Below are positions 8,158-16,707 of a stretch of DNA of 38,737 nt, in pieces. Positions within the stretch are counted from its first letter, which is position 1; the number at the start of each line of letters is the position of its first letter. Both the position numbers and the translations under genes were made by a program. Source of the stretch: Prevotella sp. (GTDB lineage: Bacteria; Bacteroidota; Bacteroidia; Bacteroidales; Bacteroidaceae); contig JAEEPZ010000029.1 in NCBI GenBank assembly GCA_016285055.1, positions 1-38,737 of the forward strand, in the 5' to 3' direction. The notes beneath the pieces are model-generated. The model searched no databases, was not told the DNA's origin, and saw nothing but the letters and a program-made list of their open reading frames with translations.

Positions 8158-10590
8158 TCAGGAATTTACTATTTTGTAGCGGGCGAACTTCAGGAGGAGT
8201 TGCTTGGTGCCGGCATTGCGGAAGGCAACGGTGGCCTTCTCGTTGTCACCTTCGCCCTCTAAGCGGACGACGGTGCCTATGCCGAAGCGCTGGTGCTCGA
8301 TGACGGTACCCTCGCGGAGCAGAGCCCCGCCCCCTGTACCATCCTTGTGAGGAGGGGTGTGGGTCGCTTGTGTGTCTATTCTTCTCAGGCTTGAGGTGTT
8401 GCCTCCTCTCCCTGCAGTGAAGGAATTGGTCTGTCCGCTCCTGGCCGTGTGCAGTAGCTGCTTGAACTGCGGCGAGAGCGGGTCAACGGCAGGCTCGGGC
8501 TTGGTGCGTGACACGGCGCGCGGCATGGGGTCGGCCTTGAACTGCGTGGCCACAGGGTGGGCGTTCTGCGCCTGCCAGGGCAAGCGTGGAGAAGCGAATG
8601 ACTGTCTGTCACTGTTGCCGCCATCTACTTGCAGCAGGCTGGGGTCGATGTCGCGGATGAATCGCGACGGTGTGTCGAACTCCAGCCGTCCGAAGCGGAA
8701 ACGGTTTTCGGCACAGGTAAGGATGCAGTGCTTCTCGGCACGGGTGATGGCCACGTAGAGCAGGCGGCGCTCCTCCTCCAGTGCGCGCATGGAATCGGTG
8801 CACATGGGCGAGGGGAAGATGTTTTCTTCCAAGCCCACGATGAACACGACGGGGAACTCCAGGCCCTTGGCCGAGTGGACGGTCATCAGCGACACCTTCG
8901 GCTGGTCGCTGTCCTTGTCGCTGTCGAGGTCGGTGAGCAGCGCCACCTCCTGCAGGAAGTCTGCGATGGATGTCTCGTCTCCCCTGTCCTCCTCGCGACG
9001 GCTCTCCACGAAGTCCTGCATACCGGCCAGAAACTCCTGCAGGTTCTCCTGCCTTGACAGGTCGTCAGGCTCGTGGCTGCTGTAGATGTCCTTGGTGATG
9101 CCGCTCTCCTGTATGATGCTGTGGCCCAGCTCGTAAGCATCCTCTGTGCCGAGTCTTTCGCGCCAGCCCTCTATCAGCTGTCGGAAGGTTTCAATCTTCG
9201 TTGCCGTGCTTTTCGCCACTTGGAGGCCGAAGAGCATGGGCTGCAAGATGACCGCCCACAGCGAGACGCCGTGCTTCGTGGCTGCGCCTGCGATTTTATT
9301 CACCGTGGCATCGCCGATGCCTCGGGTGGGGTAGTTGATGATGCGGCGCAGCGCCTCCTCATCGTCAGGATTGACTATGGTGCGGAAATAGGCGATGACA
9401 TCCTTGATCTCCTTGCGCTGATAGAAGGAGAGGCCGCCGTAGATGCGGTAGGGAATGTTGTCCTTGCGCATCTGTTCCTCGAAGCTGCGGCTCTGGGCGT
9501 TGGTGCGGTAGAGGATGGCAAAGTCGTTCCATTGCAGGTCTTCCTTGCGGCGCAAGCGCTTGATGTCGTTGCACACGATGAGGGCCTCCTCGCGGTCGCT
9601 CTGTGCCGGTTTCAGCTGCAGCCTCTCGCCTTGCTCGTTGTGGCTATAGACATCCTTCGGTATCTGGCGCTCATTTTTTCGGATGAGGCTGTTGGCGGCT
9701 TTCACAATGAGCTGTGTGGAGCGGTAGTTCTGTTCCAGCTTGAACAGTCGGGCGTTGGTGTATGCATCGCGGAAGTTGAGGATGTTGTCGATGTCGGCAC
9801 CGCGAAAGCTGTAGATGCTCTGTGCGTCGTCGCCCACCACGCAGACGCGCTGGCGCTCGCGGGTCAGCAGATAGACAATGCGCTGCTGGGCGAAGTTGGT
9901 GTCCTGATACTCATCGACGAGCACATACTGGAACTTCTCCACATATTTCCGTCTGATGTCCTCATGCTCGCTGAAGAGCAGGAACGTCTGCACCAGCAGG
10001 TCGTCGAAATCCATGGCGTTGGCCTGGCGGCAGCGCATCGCGTACATTTTATATATAGTAGCCACCTGCGGGTGCCTCGGGTCGAAGAGCGAGCAGGAGC
10101 CAAAGGCGTCGGGCATGATGAGGTGGTTCTTCGCCATTGAGATCTGGTCGGCTACGGTGTTCGGCTTGTACTCCTTGTCGTCGAGTCCTTTTTCGCGGAT
10201 GATGTTCTTCACCAATGAGCGGGAGTCGCTCTGGTCGTAGATGGTGAAGTTCGACTGAAAGCCGATGGCTGCAGCCTCGCTGCGCAGGATGCGTGCGAAG
10301 ATGCTGTGGAAGGTGCCCATCAGCAAGTATCTGGCTCGCTCCTCGCCCACCAACCGTGCGATGCGTTCCTTCATCTCTCGTGCCGCCTTGTTGGTAAACG
10401 TCAGCGCGAGGATGTTCCATGGTGCCAGGTTATATTGCTGCAGCAGGTAGGCAATCTTGTAGGTCAGCACGCGCGTCTTGCCAGAGCCCGCACCAGCTAT
10501 CACCAGCTGTGCGCCGTCGCAGTAGACCACTGCCTCCCGCTGGCTGTCGTTCAATTCATTCAGTAGGTTTTCCATTTTCTTTTTTTCCAT
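8158..10590 (-). CDS. uvrD: UvrD/PcrA-type superfamily 1 DNA helicase
   Basis: An 810-residue 3'-5' helicase used in nucleotide excision and mismatch repair and in clearing RecA or stalled polymerase. Motifs run in family order: Q-motif LNDSQREAV (residue ~13), Walker A IAGAGSGKTRVL (~31), motif Ia TFTNKAAREMKERI, motif II LVDEYQDTN (~226), motif III GDDAQSIYSFRGA, motif IV EQNYRS, motif V TVHSAKGLEFPVVF (~567) and motif VI RRLLYVAITRAE (~606). Residues ~640-745 are a low-complexity linker, and the last ~60 residues form the tudor-like tail that in PcrA/UvrD contacts RNA polymerase (HQRFGIGTVVRLEG). The length is at the upper end of the PcrA/UvrD range because of the linker. A second in-frame ATG five codons in is an alternative start. 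It follows the AAA/nuclease gene by 31 bases. Confidence 0.95.
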   Translation of the reverse strand: MEKKKMENLLNELNDSQREAVVYCDGAQLVIAGAGSGKTRVLTYKIAYLLQQYNLAPWNILALTFTNKAAREMKERIARLVGEERARYLLMGTFHSIFARILRSEAAAIGFQSNFTIYDQSDSRSLVKNIIREKGLDDKEYKPNTVADQISMAKNHLIMPDAFGSCSLFDPRHPQVATIYKMYAMRCRQANAMDFDDLLVQTFLLFSEHEDIRRKYVEKFQYVLVDEYQDTNFAQQRIVYLLTRERQRVCVVGDDAQSIYSFRGADIDNILNFRDAYTNARLFKLEQNYRSTQLIVKAANSLIRKNERQIPKDVYSHNEQGERLQLKPAQSDREEALIVCNDIKRLRRKEDLQWNDFAILYRTNAQSRSFEEQMRKDNIPYRIYGGLSFYQRKEIKDVIAYFRTIVNPDDEEALRRIINYPTRGIGDATVNKIAGAATKHGVSLWAVILQPMLFGLQVAKSTATKIETFRQLIEGWRERLGTEDAYELGHSIIQESGITKDIYSSHEPDDLSRQENLQEFLAGMQDFVESRREEDRGDETSIADFLQEVALLTDLDSDKDSDQPKVSLMTVHSAKGLEFPVVFIVGLEENIFPSPMCTDSMRALEEERRLLYVAITRAEKHCILTCAENRFRFGRLEFDTPSRFIRDIDPSLLQVDGGNSDRQSFASPRLPWQAQNAHPVATQFKADPMPRAVSRTKPEPAVDPLSPQFKQLLHTARSGQTNSFTAGRGGNTSSLRRIDTQATHTPPHKDGTGGGALLREGTVIEHQRFGIGTVVRLEGEGDNEKATVAFRNAGTKQLLLKFARYKIVNS

Positions 10591-10619
10591 ATCCCTGTCC
10601 TTCCTTTCGAAGCAGGGAT
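10591..10619 (-). promoter_or_regulatory. Hairpin abutting the uvrD start codon
   Basis: CAGGGAT (10613-10619) pairs with ATCCCTG (10591-10597) across a 15-base loop. In the minus-strand transcript the stem ends directly at the ATG of uvrD and the loop holds a purine-rich GGAAGGA. It could tune uvrD translation in the two-gene message; the stem is only 7 bp, so this is tentative. Confidence 0.35.
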
Positions 10620-10621
10620 TA

Positions 10622-12241
10622 TCATTTCTTGCACTCCACCACCTGCCACTGGTCGATGGTACGGCGGTCTTGGCTGATGTTCAGGCCGATGGCATAGACG
10701 GGGCGGGCATCGGCGGCAAAACGCACGGCGTAGTCCTTGGTCAGCACCTGGCTGGTGGCTTCTTCAGCCGTCTTGCCGTATTTCAGCTCGATGATGTAGA
10801 TGGCGTCGGGCAGCTTCATGGCAATGTCCATGCGTCCGTCGCTGGTCATGTCCTCAGCCTGCACGTCGGCACCGAAGGCCATCAGCGCAGCGTAGAGCAC
10901 CGCTTGATACAGCTGTTCGTTTTGGTTCTTGTCCGTTATAGAATAGGGAATGCCAGCGTACCAGCGGCGCACAGTCTCGATAAAGTCATTGATGGTGATG
11001 TCCTTCAGCAGCAGGCGTTTGTAGGCGCGGCCCAACGTATCTCCACTGCCAGGATAGGCCTCCATGTAATAATAGTACAGGCAGCGGGCAAATCCCTCAC
11101 GCACTTCCTCATTGGGGAAGCCCAGCGTCCATTCGCCTATAAAGGGATTGTAGCCTTTCAGCGTGAGGTAGCCGCTCTGGAACAACGCCGGGATAGGGTC
11201 GGTGATGCGCTCGGTGGGTGCGCTGAAGCGCACAAGGCTGGCCTGAACCCCCTCCAGTTCAGGCAGCTGCACCTTACAGTTGCGCATGATGTTGGCCAGG
11301 AAAGAAGGTGTGCCCGTAGAGAACCAGTAATTCTGTATGTCGCCTGCGGCGAAGGCATTGATGAGGCTCCAAGGGCAGTAGATATCGGTGAAGTTATCTG
11401 AGAAATGATAGCCGTCGTACCATTGCTTCAGCTTTGCCACGATGTCATCGTAGGTGTAGCTGATGCCCCATCTGCTGTGCGCCTGGTTCAATTTCTCCGT
11501 CAGCAATTCGATGTCGGGCTGCATCTGCGTGAGCATCTCCTCCTCCGTGATGCCGCAAATGCCTTCGTAGGCTCTGTCGTAGGTTAGCTCCTGCAGATTG
11601 TTGAGTTCACTGAACACCGACAACTGCGAGAACTTCGATATACCTGTGAGGAACACAAACCGCAGATATTCTGCCTGTGCCTTCAGAGGACTGAAGAGGT
11701 TGCGGATGCGGTTGCGTATCTGTTCCTGCAGCTCCGGGTCGTTCATGCTGTCAAGCATGGGTGCGTCATACTCATCGACGAGTATCACCACTTGCTCGCC
11801 TGTCTGCTCATAGGCGGCCCGGATAATCTTTGTCAGGCGTACGTCAAAAGCAGAACTGTCTTCTGTTTTTGCCACATTCCATTTCTCCTCCATTCGGCTC
11901 AGGATAGCGTCAACGGTGGTTTTTAGCCGTTGCAACTCGTAGTATTTCCCTTCCGAGAGGTTGATGCGCAGCACAGGATATTTCTTCCATTCCGTTTCCA
12001 GACGCCCTAAGGCCAGCCCGTCGAACAGCTCCTTGCGGCCCTCGAAGTAGCAACGCAGTGTGTCGATGAGCAGCGACTTGCCGAAACGGCGCGGACGGCT
12101 CAGAAAGAAGAACTTGGCATCGGCTTTTACCATGTGATACACAATGGCAGTCTTGTCGATATATACCGACCCTTGCTTGCGCATCGCCAGAAAGGACTGC
12201 TCTCCGACGGCATAGCTCTGTGATCTTGTCTTTGTTGTCAT
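10622..12241 (-). CDS. AAA-ATPase-like protein with PD-(D/E)XK nuclease-like tail
   Basis: A 539-residue protein of the group that pairs an AAA-ATPase-like domain (Pfam AAA-ATPase_like) with a C-terminal PD-(D/E)XK domain (PDDEXK_9). Near the N-terminus VYIDKTAIVYHMV and FFFLSRPRRFGKSLLIDTL give the typical R-P-R-R-F-G-K-S Walker A variant; VVILVDEYDAPML is Walker B near residue 160. The tail has GRMDIAMKLPDAIYIIELKYGK near residue 490, where D and ExK form the nuclease core. The start MTTKTRSQ at 12241 is chosen because the promoter at 12276-12306 would place the transcript start near 12270, after the longer frame's first codons. These genes occur in many copies in Prevotella and Bacteroides; their role is not established, with transposon-derived, defence or regulatory functions all suggested by fold only. 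Confidence 0.85.
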   Translation of the reverse strand: MTTKTRSQSYAVGEQSFLAMRKQGSVYIDKTAIVYHMVKADAKFFFLSRPRRFGKSLLIDTLRCYFEGRKELFDGLALGRLETEWKKYPVLRINLSEGKYYELQRLKTTVDAILSRMEEKWNVAKTEDSSAFDVRLTKIIRAAYEQTGEQVVILVDEYDAPMLDSMNDPELQEQIRNRIRNLFSPLKAQAEYLRFVFLTGISKFSQLSVFSELNNLQELTYDRAYEGICGITEEEMLTQMQPDIELLTEKLNQAHSRWGISYTYDDIVAKLKQWYDGYHFSDNFTDIYCPWSLINAFAAGDIQNYWFSTGTPSFLANIMRNCKVQLPELEGVQASLVRFSAPTERITDPIPALFQSGYLTLKGYNPFIGEWTLGFPNEEVREGFARCLYYYYMEAYPGSGDTLGRAYKRLLLKDITINDFIETVRRWYAGIPYSITDKNQNEQLYQAVLYAALMAFGADVQAEDMTSDGRMDIAMKLPDAIYIIELKYGKTAEEATSQVLTKDYAVRFAADARPVYAIGLNISQDRRTIDQWQVVECKK

Positions 12242-12275
12242 AAAACCATAGGGAAGCATGTGCTCTTCACCGCCG

Positions 12276-12306
12276 CAAAGATACAACTTTTATTGCAATT
12301 GGCAAA
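12276..12306 (-). promoter_or_regulatory. Bacteroidetes-type promoter of the AAA/nuclease-uvrD unit
   Basis: Minus strand TTTG (12306-12303), 19-base spacer, TATCTTTG (12283-12276). The predicted start near 12270 leaves about 28 bases before the ATG at 12241 and excludes the longest reading-frame start at 12286. Confidence 0.85.
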
Positions 12307-12359
12307 AGAAACGAAGGGAAAACCGATTTCAAATGCTATGCGATGGTGATTCGTCACAG

Positions 12360-13340
12360 TCACTTGTTCTTCCCCAGTAGTCTGCGCAGGGTGAAATAGA
12401 GCCATTCCTGACAGCGGAAGAGTGGCCAGGAGGGCATGAGCCGATAGCCGAACTTGTGCACCAAAGGCGAGCGGAGCATGGTGCGGTTGATGGTTCCCCA
12501 CACCCGGTGCATCTCCTGTAGTCCCTGACGGCGCTCGGCTGCTGTCAGGCTGCGTCCCTCCTCGCGGTAGAAACGATAGCACTCCACCAGCACCAGCATA
12601 CGTTGTGCCTCCCACTCGCACATTACCTCATGCGACACACCGGCACTGAGCAGCTGTTCCTTCATGCTCTCGCCGGCACGCAGACGGTCGAAGCGGTGCA
12701 CGCTGACGGCATAGGACGTCGACTCAGGATGCTGGAAATAATGGTAGACGCCGTCGCATGGCCGCACCTCACGCGAAGCGAGATAATGCAAGCGCGTGGT
12801 GTTGTCGTCGCTGAACCATCGGCAGCTGTCGTCGTAGGGGAAGCGCTGGTGGATGGCCGTGCGCACCATGTAGATGCCGTGCAGCTGCCAGTCGATGCTC
12901 TTCAGGAATGCCTCGTGACCTGTCAGCACGTCAGCATCGGGCATGGCATAGCGCTGCACCCGGTCAGGGTAAATCATGTCAACCTGAAACAGCACACTGT
13001 CTGTCTGCCCATGCTTTTGGAACACATCGACAGCCATTGCGAGAGCGTCGGGCGAGAACCAGTCGTCGGCATCGAGAAAGCAAACATAGTCGCCCTGTGC
13101 CCTTTTCAGCCCCTGGTTGCGGGCGTAGGCCTGACCGTGATTCTCGCTCAGTGCTATCACCTCGATGCGTGAGTCTTTGGCCGCATACTGCCGCAAGAGC
13201 TGCAACGACCCGTCGGTAGAGGCATCGTCGACGCATACCACCTGGATGTCGGGTAGCGTCTGCGCCAGCAGCGAGTTGAGGCTGCGGGCCAGCCACGTCT
13301 CCGCATTGTAGACAGCAACGAGAACGGTGACCTTAGGCAT
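12360..13340 (-). CDS. Family 2 glycosyltransferase
   Basis: A 326-residue GT-A fold inverting glycosyltransferase, likely adding a sugar to a surface glycan repeat on the inner face of the inner membrane. It opens with VTVLVAVYNAETWLARSLNSLL, then VVCVDDASTDGS near residue 35-45 and the metal-binding DxD segment CFLDADDWF near residue 90. The C-terminal ~80 residues are basic and amphipathic, which suits membrane association; no clear membrane span is seen. Its start overlaps the flippase gene by 8 bases, so the two are translationally coupled and should act on the same polysaccharide. Donor and acceptor sugars cannot be inferred. Confidence 0.9.
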   Translation of the reverse strand: MPKVTVLVAVYNAETWLARSLNSLLAQTLPDIQVVCVDDASTDGSLQLLRQYAAKDSRIEVIALSENHGQAYARNQGLKRAQGDYVCFLDADDWFSPDALAMAVDVFQKHGQTDSVLFQVDMIYPDRVQRYAMPDADVLTGHEAFLKSIDWQLHGIYMVRTAIHQRFPYDDSCRWFSDDNTTRLHYLASREVRPCDGVYHYFQHPESTSYAVSVHRFDRLRAGESMKEQLLSAGVSHEVMCEWEAQRMLVLVECYRFYREEGRSLTAAERRQGLQEMHRVWGTINRTMLRSPLVHKFGYRLMPSWPLFRCQEWLYFTLRRLLGKNK

Positions 13341-14832
13341 GGTGTGAGAATCTTGACTTCAGCTTCTCCACCAGTGCCGTCCATAACGACGACTTCTGGT
13401 GCAGGATATAGATGGAAATCATCATGCTGACAAGACACAGCAGGCAGCCCATGCCCCAGTAGAGCACGGCATTGTCGATGAAGGTGAGAATATAGACTCC
13501 GATGCCCAGCGGCAGCTGTATGCCCATGAACCAGAGCACCGACGACGAGATGCGCAGCTGATAACGGATGCTGGTGTAGGCGTAGGTGAGTAGGATGTCG
13601 CACACATTGGCCAGGGCGATGGCGATGCCTGTGCCTGTGAGTCCCCAGTGTAGATAGCCCACGATGACAAACACCACGACGAGGATGTCGTAGGCGGCTT
13701 CGAGCATGAAATAGTGAATGGAGTCGCCCTTGGCCAGCGTGATATACGCCATTGGCAGATAGACAGCCCTGACGTACATGGAGAGGAGGATGACCTGCGC
13801 CATGGCCACGACGGGCAGGAAGTCGCTGCGGAACAGGATGGGGATGAGCACCGGCAGCAGCAGCATCATGACCGGCAGCATCGGCGAGACGATGAGCAGC
13901 GTCACTTCGCTCTGGCGGTTCACCACCATGTTGAGCTTCTCCACGTCGTTGCCAACGGCCGACAGACGGGGGAAATAGTCGGTCTCCATGGCCGAGAACA
14001 CCATGCCGGCGTAGGTCATCGTCAGCATGAAGCCGGCATTGTAGAGGCCCACCACGTCAAGCTCGCCCTCCACATTCAGGAACGAGCGTATCAGCATCTC
14101 CGCACCGCTGCCCATGATGCCTGCCACGACAAAGGCCATGCCCAGCCGCACCATCTCCATGCCCTCGCCCAGGATGCCTTTCGCTCCGGTGAGCTGCAGG
14201 GGGTAGAGGCGGTAGGAGTAACGGATGGTGAGCAGCATCGTGGTCAGTGCTCCAAGCACGATGACGGGCACGATGCCTGCCTGGCCGAAGAAGGCATAGA
14301 TGGGGATGGTGATGATGAGCGAGATGACAATGGTAAACACCTGTATGGCTGCCAGTGACTTCAGCCGCCGCGCACCCTTCAGGATGGCCGTCTCGCCGCC
14401 AGTGATGGCCAGCAGTCCCACGGCCGGTGCCAGCAGCATGAAGTGCAGCGTGTGGTCGCCCCACGAGAATGTCTTGCTGCTCAGCAGCGGGCCGGCTATC
14501 ACGCACAACAGCATGCCCAGCAGGGCTGTGAGCAGGCTCCACGCACGCACCACCTTCACAAAATGGGTGATGCGCTCTTCGTCGCCCTGTTCAAACAGCT
14601 CTGACACATGGCGCACGGCACTGAACGAGATGCCCATGTTTGTGGCCTGCGACACGAAGTTCACAACCGAGTTGAACAGCGCCACCAGGCCCATGCCGCT
14701 GGGACCCAGCAGGTAGGCTACACACTTATTGCGCACAAGGCCCACAATGATGTTCAGACCTTGCACGCCGCCAAAGATGCCTGTATATTTTAGGATATGA
14801 GTATAGTTCTCCTCTTTGTTCTCGTCTTTCAT
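13333..14832 (-). CDS. Polysaccharide flippase (Wzx/O-antigen translocase, MOP superfamily)
   Basis: A 499-residue integral membrane protein with about 12-14 hydrophobic segments along its length, for instance GIFGGVQGLNIIVGLV near residue 18, LLTALLGMLLCVIAGPLL near residue 97 and VLWFMGIQLPLGIGVYILTF near residue 430. It resembles the MOP-family flippases that turn lipid-linked glycan repeats across the inner membrane. The N-terminal NKCVAYLLGPSGMGLVALFN stretch is typical of Wzx. Partner genes are the overlapping GT2 gene downstream and possibly the sugar dehydratase at 25727, but no full polysaccharide locus is present here. It lies 87 bases after the small TPR-like gene; no promoter was recognised in that gap. 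Confidence 0.88.
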   Translation of the reverse strand: MKDENKEENYTHILKYTGIFGGVQGLNIIVGLVRNKCVAYLLGPSGMGLVALFNSVVNFVSQATNMGISFSAVRHVSELFEQGDEERITHFVKVVRAWSLLTALLGMLLCVIAGPLLSSKTFSWGDHTLHFMLLAPAVGLLAITGGETAILKGARRLKSLAAIQVFTIVISLIITIPIYAFFGQAGIVPVIVLGALTTMLLTIRYSYRLYPLQLTGAKGILGEGMEMVRLGMAFVVAGIMGSGAEMLIRSFLNVEGELDVVGLYNAGFMLTMTYAGMVFSAMETDYFPRLSAVGNDVEKLNMVVNRQSEVTLLIVSPMLPVMMLLLPVLIPILFRSDFLPVVAMAQVILLSMYVRAVYLPMAYITLAKGDSIHYFMLEAAYDILVVVFVIVGYLHWGLTGTGIAIALANVCDILLTYAYTSIRYQLRISSSVLWFMGIQLPLGIGVYILTFIDNAVLYWGMGCLLCLVSMMISIYILHQKSSLWTALVEKLKSRFSHHA

Positions 14833-14919
14833 CTGTCATTTACATAACGCTGTTTTCCTCAACTTATGATGTAAATTCCAAAATAACTGAGCACAGCAGA
14901 AGCACCATAGGGGAACGTA

Positions 14920-15099
14920 TTAGGGGTTATACATATCCTTGCAATAGAAGTTCATAATGTCGTCGAGCATACGCTTGGCCTCCACTGCAGGGCTGTCGGG
15001 ATCTATCTCGGCAGCCTTGATGTAGTGGTTGATGGCCTCGTGCCACAAACCGTGTTTGCGTGCCTCGTTGCCAAGCTGGTAATATTCCTCGGCGGTCAT
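14920..15099 (-). CDS. Small TPR-like protein (59 residues)
   Basis: A short reading frame with coding character: MTAEEYYQLGNEARKHGLWH followed by EAINHYIKAAEIDPDSPAVE and an acidic-basic helix ending in CKDMYNP. The pattern YYxLGNEA..G.W.EAI.HY.KA.EIDP is a single tetratricopeptide repeat plus a capping helix, so it probably binds another protein. It starts 18 bases after the folD stop and has the same strand, which points to co-transcription with folD. No function is assigned. It is short, yet the TPR signature and absence of any competing gene on either strand make it likely real. Confidence 0.75.
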   Translation of the reverse strand: MTAEEYYQLGNEARKHGLWHEAINHYIKAAEIDPDSPAVEAKRMLDDIMNFYCKDMYNP

Positions 15100-15117
15100 T
15101 CTCCTCTTGTTGAGCGT

Positions 15118-15990
15118 TTATTGTTGGGTAGCTGCAGCCTTCAGGGTGTTGAGCATCAGCGAGCAGATGGTCATGGGGCCTACGCCGCCCGGAACGGGTG
15201 TGATGAACGAGCACTTTGGGCTGACCTCGTCGAACTTCACGTCGCCCGTCAGCTTGTAGCCGCTCTTGCGGGTGGCATCGGGCACACGGGTGGTGCCCAC
15301 GTCGATGACCACGGCACCCTCCTTCACCATGTCGGCGGTGACAAACTCGGGCTGCCCGATGGCGGCGATGATGATGTCGGCCTGGCGGCACTCATCCTTC
15401 AGCGTGGCGGAATGGCTGTGGCACACGGTAACCGTGGCGTCGCCATACTGTTTCTGCATCATCAGCTGTGCCATGGGCTTGCCTACAATGTTCGAGCGGC
15501 CCAGCACGACGCACTTCTTGCCGCTGGTCTTGATGCCATAGCGCTGCAGTAGCGTGATGATGCCTAAGGGCGTAGCAGAGATGAAGCAGGGCAGGCCGAT
15601 AGCCATGCGGCCCACATTGACGGGATGGAATCCGTCAACATCTTTACGGTAGTCGATGGCCTCGATGATTTTCTGCTCGTCGATGTGCCTGGGCAGGGGC
15701 AGCTGCACGATGAAGCCGTCGACATCGCCGTTGCGGTTCAGGCGGTCGACGCAGCTGAGCAGCTCCTCCTCGGTGACATCGTCCTCATAGCGGATGAGGG
15801 TGCTCTTGAAGCCGCAGGCCTCGCACGCCAGCACCTTGTTCTTCACGTAGGTCTCTGAGCCGCCGTCGTGGCCAACGAGCACAGCTGCCAAATGGGGCTG
15901 CTTGCCTCCTGAGGCCATGATGTTTTTCACTTTCTCGGCAATCTCGGCCTTGATGGCAGCTGCCGTCGCTTTTCCGTCGATGAGAGTCAT
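15118..15990 (-). CDS. folD: Bifunctional methylenetetrahydrofolate dehydrogenase/cyclohydrolase
   Basis: A 290-residue cytoplasmic enzyme that oxidises 5,10-methylene-THF and hydrolyses the product to 10-formyl-THF for purine and fMet-tRNA synthesis. The N-terminal half shows [19 protein letters not shown], with the substrate tyrosine and the catalytic lysine, near residues 33-52. [14 protein letters not shown] near residue 92 and the [15 protein letters not shown] nucleotide-binding turn near residue 160 follow. [13 protein letters not shown] near residue 262 is the FolD C-terminal signature. The length is usual. The start ATG overlaps by TAATG with a short open frame built from heptamer repeats, so coupled translation is possible. 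Confidence 0.97.
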   Translation of the reverse strand: MTLIDGKATAAAIKAEIAEKVKNIMASGGKQPHLAAVLVGHDGGSETYVKNKVLACEACGFKSTLIRYEDDVTEEELLSCVDRLNRNGDVDGFIVQLPLPRHIDEQKIIEAIDYRKDVDGFHPVNVGRMAIGLPCFISATPLGIITLLQRYGIKTSGKKCVVLGRSNIVGKPMAQLMMQKQYGDATVTVCHSHSATLKDECRQADIIIAAIGQPEFVTADMVKEGAVVIDVGTTRVPDATRKSGYKLTGDVKFDEVSPKCSFITPVPGGVGPMTICSLMLNTLKAAATQQ

Positions 15991-16076
15991 TAGAGTTGTT
16001 TGTTGAGAGTTGAGAGTTGAGAGTTGAGAGACGTTTGTTGAGAGTTGAGAGACGTTTGTTGTGAGTTGAGAGACAT
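15990..16076 (-). other. Repeat-encoded short open frame ending at the folD ATG
   Basis: On the minus strand an ATG at 16076-16074 opens 28 codons that read [15 protein letters not shown] and then variants, and end in TAA overlapping the folD start (TAATG, 15992-15988). The 21-base (three-heptamer) repeat gives a 7-residue peptide repeat. It starts 13 bases after the terB-like stop. It may be a leader frame that hands ribosomes to folD, or a chance outcome of a stop-free repeat. Confidence 0.25.
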
Positions 16077-16079
16077 ATC
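16003..16079. repeat. Heptamer repeat block between terB-like gene and folD
   Basis: Eleven consecutive 7-base words on the plus strand: TTGAGAG four times, ACGTTTG, TTGAGAG twice, ACGTTTG, TTGTGAG, TTGAGAG, ACATATC. The register never slips. It fills most of the 97-base spacer. Confidence 0.9.
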
Positions 16080-16089
16080 CCCCGATGCA

Positions 16090-16701
16090 TTATTCGTGAA
16101 GGTTCAGGTCGGGCCAGCCTCTTTTGGCCAGCTCGGGGTCGATGTCGAGCAGGTCGTCCACGTCCTGACCCTTCATGCCCATATAGATAGACACGTCGTG
16201 CAGGGCCTCCAGCTCTTTGTCGTCGAGGTGCTCGTCGCTCTTGCTAATCATCACCAGCATGCTGAGCAGCTGATAGCGTAGGTTGGCGTTGAGCGTCTTC
16301 GACATCTGCTGCCCACAGTCGCCGATGAGCTGAATGAAGGCCATGGGCTTGGTTTTGTGCAGCTCCACATGCTTGGCCAAGAGCTTATGCAGCACCTCCA
16401 TGCTCTCCTTCTCCACCTCCGGCCCGAAGTTGTTGCCCATGAACCTGCCAATGTACGCTGTCTCTGACTCATCCACTCGCCCGTCGGCAATGACGATGTA
16501 GGAGGCCATGACCAGGAGCGAGAAGATGAAGCTGTTGCGCTGCTCCTCGCTGAGCCGCTCGCGGGCGGAAAAAGTCTTGCGGAACTCATCGGTGATATTT
16601 ACCTTCTCAGCCGACTGCCCTGGTCGCCGTTCTTCAGTGCCAGAGCCCTGCTTCTCGTTTCCGCTGCCGAGTAAGCCTTTCAGCCACTTTCCTATTGCCA
16701 T
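16090..16701 (-). CDS. TerB-like (DjlA-type) protein
   Basis: A 203-residue soluble protein. The first ~45 residues are low-complexity (KQGSGTEERRPGQSAEK). Residues ~50-190 form an all-helical TerB-type domain with two copies of the acidic signature: YIVIADGRVDESETAYIGRF near residue 70-90 and VMISKSDEHLDDKELEALHD near residue 155-175. The aspartates and glutamates in these positions bind metal in TerB. TerB domains occur in tellurite resistance proteins and in DnaJ-type co-chaperones such as DjlA, but no J domain is present. The gene sits between ffh and folD, with heptamer repeats on both sides, so a chaperone or membrane-stress role is possible but unproven. Confidence 0.75.
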   Translation of the reverse strand: MAIGKWLKGLLGSGNEKQGSGTEERRPGQSAEKVNITDEFRKTFSARERLSEEQRNSFIFSLLVMASYIVIADGRVDESETAYIGRFMGNNFGPEVEKESMEVLHKLLAKHVELHKTKPMAFIQLIGDCGQQMSKTLNANLRYQLLSMLVMISKSDEHLDDKELEALHDVSIYMGMKGQDVDDLLDIDPELAKRGWPDLNLHE

Positions 16702-16707
16702 TTTTTG

